A DNA stretch of 35,322 nucleotides. Origin: Planctomycetota bacterium. GTDB taxonomy: Bacteria > Planctomycetota > UBA1135 > GCA-002686595. The stretch is taken from the NCBI GenBank assembly GCA_029259605.1, contig JAJDEV010000260.1:1-35322 (forward strand). Reading direction: 5' to 3'. The translations under genes were made by a program, and so were the position numbers. The first letter of the stretch is position 1. Every line of letters starts with the position of its first letter. Below the pieces are notes generated by a model. It was not told where the DNA came from and did no database searches. It was given only the letters and a program-made list of their open reading frames with translations. This document shows positions 32,702 to 35,322 of this stretch, one piece after another.

Positions 32702-34132
32702 ATGACTTCAGAAAAGAAAGGCTTCGTCAGCCTTCTCCAAGAGTTCTCCATCCCGCTGATCGGCGGCGTCTTCGCCGCGCTCGTCGCCGCGAACTTCGCG
32801 CCGGAATGGTACGCCCACTACTTCGGCGCCGGGCACGACGCTTGGCAGCTGCCGGGACACCCCTCGGTGTTCGGACACGCGCTGACGCTGCACTTCCTGA
32901 TCAACGACGTGTTCATGGTGTTCTTCTTCGGCATCGCCGCGAAGGAGATCACGGAAGCGTGCTTGCCGGGCGGGAGCCTCAACCCCGTTCGCAAAGCGCT
33001 CAACCCGCTGTTCGCGACTTTGGGCGGCGTCATCGGTCCGATCGGGGTGTTCTTCCTCGCGCTGTACCTTTCGATGCAGGCGGGGCTCTTCGCGCCTGAG
33101 CTCGAATGGTCGGCGCTGTCGCGGGGCTGGGGTATTCCGACCGCGACCGACATCGCACTCGCCTGGCTCGTCGCACGCGCGGTGTTCGGCAAAGGCCATC
33201 CCGCGATCAACTTCCTGCTCCTGCTCGCGGTCGCGGACGATGCCATCGGACTCGGCATCATCGCCGTCTTCTACGGCGACCCGGCGAACCCGGCCAAGCC
33301 GGTGTTCCTGCTGCTCGTCCTCCTCGGGATGGCGGTCGCATTCGGAATGCGCAAGGCCAAGATCCAGTCGTGGATTCCCTACATCGCGGTGGCCGGCCCC
33401 ATCGCGTGGTGCGGCTTGATGATGGCGCACCTGCACCCGGCGCTCGCGCTCGTCTTCATCGTCCCCTTCCTCCCTGGCCCGAAGCACGACACGGGCATGT
33501 TCATCGAAGAGGACGAGGTCGATCAGTTGCCGCCGGAAACGGCGGCGGCGACGCACGCACACCATTCTCCTCTGCACAACTTCGAGCATCAGCTGAAGTT
33601 CTTCGTCGACTTCGGACTGTTCTTCTTCGCGATGGGGAACGCGGGTGTCGAGCTCGGCGGCATCGGCGCGATGACGTGGATCATCCTCGGCTCGCTTGTC
33701 GTCGGTAAGACGGTCGGCATCCTCGCGTTCGCCGCGTTGGGTGCGAAGTGCGGCTTTCCCCTGCCCGATCGCATGGGGTTCAAGGAAGTCACCATGGCGG
33801 GCTTCGTCGCAGCGCTCGGCTTGACCGTGGCGCTGTTCGTCTCGGGCGCGGCATTCCCGACCGACCTCGCCCTTCAGGGGAGCGCGAAGATGGGAGCGCT
33901 CATGTCCGGCTTCGTCGGAATCGTCGCGATCGTCATCGCGCGCGCCGCTGGAATGGGGCGTTCGCCCGATGCCTCGCCGACGCCGAACGATCCGTCGTCA
34001 CGCGAGGCAACGCCCGGCTCCAAGCAGACGGGCGGACCGGCGCGTTCGGTGGGAACACCCGACGCGATCCCCGGCGCCCTTCCGTCCGCGAGCATGGCAC
34101 AGAAGCGCGACGACTCGACGCCGCGGAGCTAG
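32702..34132 (+). CDS. nhaA: Na+/H+ antiporter NhaA
   Basis: A 476-residue NhaA-family antiporter exchanging cytoplasmic Na+ or Li+ for external protons. The ion-binding aspartates are D179-D180 in AVADDAIGL, preceded by the unwound-helix motif PTATDIALAW (D150). The conserved lysine of the later half is K336 in VVGKTVGILAF. A hydrophilic loop at about 262-296 is rich in Asp/Glu and has HAHH, longer than in the E. coli protein and perhaps part of a pH or metal sensor. The last 55 residues are a low-complexity Pro/Ser/Thr tail of the sort not needed for transport. ATG 32702 has no Shine-Dalgarno. The stop overlaps that of the convergent M28 gene. Confidence 0.95.
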   Translation: MTSEKKGFVSLLQEFSIPLIGGVFAALVAANFAPEWYAHYFGAGHDAWQLPGHPSVFGHALTLHFLINDVFMVFFFGIAAKEITEACLPGGSLNPVRKALNPLFATLGGVIGPIGVFFLALYLSMQAGLFAPELEWSALSRGWGIPTATDIALAWLVARAVFGKGHPAINFLLLLAVADDAIGLGIIAVFYGDPANPAKPVFLLLVLLGMAVAFGMRKAKIQSWIPYIAVAGPIAWCGLMMAHLHPALALVFIVPFLPGPKHDTGMFIEEDEVDQLPPETAAATHAHHSPLHNFEHQLKFFVDFGLFFFAMGNAGVELGGIGAMTWIILGSLVVGKTVGILAFAALGAKCGFPLPDRMGFKEVTMAGFVAALGLTVALFVSGAAFPTDLALQGSAKMGALMSGFVGIVAIVIARAAGMGRSPDASPTPNDPSSREATPGSKQTGGPARSVGTPDAIPGALPSASMAQKRDDSTPRS

Positions 34133-35064
34133 AGCGCCTGCGCCATCAGGAGCACGAGACGCGCGACCCTCGCGGCGAGGCCGGGCAGGATGCGGTCGGC
34201 GTGATCCGTGACGTGGTGATAGTCCGGGTGGTCCTCGACGCCGAAGTAGATCGCGGGGATCCCGCGCTGGAGGAACGCGTGCTGATCGCTTTGCGACAGC
34301 CACTCACGGTGTTCGCCAAAGCGGATGTCGAGTCCGATCTCCGCGTTCGCATCCTCGGCCACTTCGACGAGTCGCTCGGCACCGTCACCGGGCTCGCAGA
34401 AGATCAGGTTCTCCTCGCCGCGGCTCACCATGTCGAGGTTGATGTTCCCGACGATCTCGCCGAGGTCACCGAGCTCACGGATCGGCTCCGGGCGCTCGTT
34501 CACGAAGTAGCGTGAGCCGCGCAGGCCGAGCTCCTCGGCCGTGAACGCGACGAAGACGATCGAACGATACGGCGCCGCCTTCTGAGCTCCGATCGCCTGG
34601 GCGATCTCGAGCACCGCTGCCGTGCCCGACGCGTTGTCGTCCGCCCCATTGAAGATGCGGTCGTCACCTTCCTCAGCGCGCTGGAGATGATCGTAGTGCG
34701 CCGTCACGACGACGCACCCCGCAGCGCTACCCCGACGAAGCGCGACGACGTTCGGGGAGAAGTCGCCGCCGATGCTCTGGAACCACGTTCCGTCGTCCCC
34801 CATCGGCTCGAGCCCGTACGACGCGAACTGCGCCGCGATGTACTCGGCCGCGCGCTCGGCCTCGGGACCGCGCGCGTAGCGTCCGCCCAGCTCGTCCGAG
34901 GCGAGGAAGTCGACGTGAGCCTGGATCTCGTCGGCGGTGATCGAGTCCTCGGCTGCGAACAATGGAAGGGTGTCGAGCGAGCTCGACGTTCCGGCCGTCT
35001 TGCAGCCGACCACGAGCAACGAGGAGAGGGCGAGTACAACGTGGCGGTTGGAGATGTGGAGCAC
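34129..35064 (-). CDS. M28-family aminopeptidase, predicted lipoprotein
   Basis: A 311-residue zinc-dependent exopeptidase of family M28. The signal peptide ends in a lipobox VVGC, with lipidation at C21. Metal-site motifs appear in order: VTAHYDHL (His), FNGADDNASGTAAVLE (bridging Asp), FTAEELGLRGSRYF (catalytic and metal Glu), NINLDMVSRG (Asp) and DYHHVTDHAD (His). It probably trims peptides in the periplasm or at the cell surface. The start is GTG 35064, where the signal peptide begins; the frame extends 29 codons further upstream without homology. Its TAG stop shares the palindromic CTAG at 34129-34132 with the stop of nhaA. Confidence 0.9.
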   Translation of the reverse strand: MLHISNRHVVLALSSLLVVGCKTAGTSSSLDTLPLFAAEDSITADEIQAHVDFLASDELGGRYARGPEAERAAEYIAAQFASYGLEPMGDDGTWFQSIGGDFSPNVVALRRGSAAGCVVVTAHYDHLQRAEEGDDRIFNGADDNASGTAAVLEIAQAIGAQKAAPYRSIVFVAFTAEELGLRGSRYFVNERPEPIRELGDLGEIVGNINLDMVSRGEENLIFCEPGDGAERLVEVAEDANAEIGLDIRFGEHREWLSQSDQHAFLQRGIPAIYFGVEDHPDYHHVTDHADRILPGLAARVARLVLLMAQAL

Positions 35065-35089
35065 GGTCGAGGATCTCAGTCGAGGGATG

Positions 35090-35116
35090 GCGTCGGCGCC
35101 TGCGTGGGCGCCAACG
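35090..35116 (-). promoter_or_regulatory. GC-rich hairpin upstream of the M28 gene
   Basis: GCGT, GGCGCC, a 6-nt loop, GGCGCC and ACGC form a 10-pair stem with one mismatch, 26 bases before the M28 GTG start. It may lie in the leader of that gene. No T-run on either strand, so it is not an intrinsic terminator. Confidence 0.35.
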
Positions 35117-35157
35117 CATCGTATCGTCCGTGCCCCGCGGGTCGGGGCCAAGAAACG

Positions 35158-35322
35158 TCCGGGCTAGCAGCCCGTGGTGAGACTCACGCCATCGTCGGAG
35201 GGTGATGGATCCGTGCTGGCAAGGCGCGCTGACGACGCGTATTGGTGGAACCTCGGAGGAAGCGGAACGCAGGCAGCGCGGATCCAGCGCCGTTCGAGGG
35301 TGGCGTGAGTTTCACCACGGGC
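35158..35322. repeat. Palindromic intergenic element C (right edge of window)
   Basis: After a CCGGGCTAG terminus (35159-35167) like those of elements A and B comes a nested palindrome. Its outer arms, 35170-35190 and 35302-35322, are 21 bp with one mismatch (G/T, a wobble on the plus strand). Its inner arms, 35207-35220 and 35272-35285, are 14 bp with two mismatches around GGATCC. The outer arm ends on the last base of the window. No coding potential. It could be a miniature inverted-repeat element or a structured RNA. Confidence 0.65.

Noticed and set aside
1..35322. rRNA, tRNA, CRISPR array or prophage genes
   Set aside because: Scanned for and not seen; nothing in the sequence supports any of these.

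Overview
The window is about 35 kb of GC-rich, gene-dense bacterial DNA. Four gene products start with recognisable lipoprotein signal peptides and three more are predicted to be exported or to act at the cell surface. Many starts lack a Shine-Dalgarno sequence and several are GTG. The mix of a MoxR/DUF58 operon, a family M64 metallopeptidase, an MBOAT/SGNH pair and very large Gly-rich Ig-like lipoproteins suggests a Gram-negative of the Planctomycetota or a similar lineage. That assignment is inference; there is no rRNA or other marker here.

Layout. (1) 151-2355 (-): a tungsten/molybdenum aldehyde:ferredoxin oxidoreductase-family enzyme with a ThiS/MoaD-like domain at its C-terminus ending in Gly-Gly. 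(2) 2546-5246: a site-2-protease-type M50 peptidase (+), an RDD membrane protein (-) and a SpoIIM-family membrane protein (+). (3) 11719-5262 (-): six tightly packed genes, namely a patatin phospholipase fused to a ferredoxin domain, a polytopic membrane protein, a DUF4129 protein, a DUF4350 protein, a MoxR AAA+ ATPase and a DUF58 protein; the last five overlap stop-to-start. (4) 11836-17742 (+): a fatty-acid beta-oxidation operon (thiolase, FadB/FadJ-like bifunctional enzyme, VLCAD/ACAD9-like acyl-CoA dehydrogenase) followed by an SGNH-hydrolase lipoprotein. (5) 21929-17873 (-): an M64 metallopeptidase, an MBOAT O-acyltransferase and its membrane-anchored SGNH partner. (6) 22288-32540 (+): three tandem paralogous lipoproteins of 1,118, 1,110 and 1,102 residues. 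(7) 32702-35064: an NhaA Na+/H+ antiporter (+) converging on an M28 aminopeptidase lipoprotein (-).

Non-coding content is unusual. Three imperfect palindromic intergenic elements (positions 1-154, 17739-17868, 35158-35322) share a CCGGGCTAG terminus, and two of them sit at the ends of the window. The first two giant lipoprotein genes have related leaders with the same 15-nt box and an uninterrupted run of eight C directly before the ATG. A strong intrinsic terminator separates these two genes.

How the parts may work together: patatin, beta-oxidation enzymes and the SGNH lipase point to lipid turnover around the divergent promoter region at 11720-11835. The MoxR/DUF58 set probably acts as an envelope-associated chaperone or metal-insertion machine. 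The M64, MBOAT/SGNH and giant lipoprotein genes form a cell-surface block. The best candidates for something undescribed are the patatin-ferredoxin/MoxR operon, the AOR-ThiS fusion and the triplicated Gly-rich lipoproteins with their poly-C leaders.
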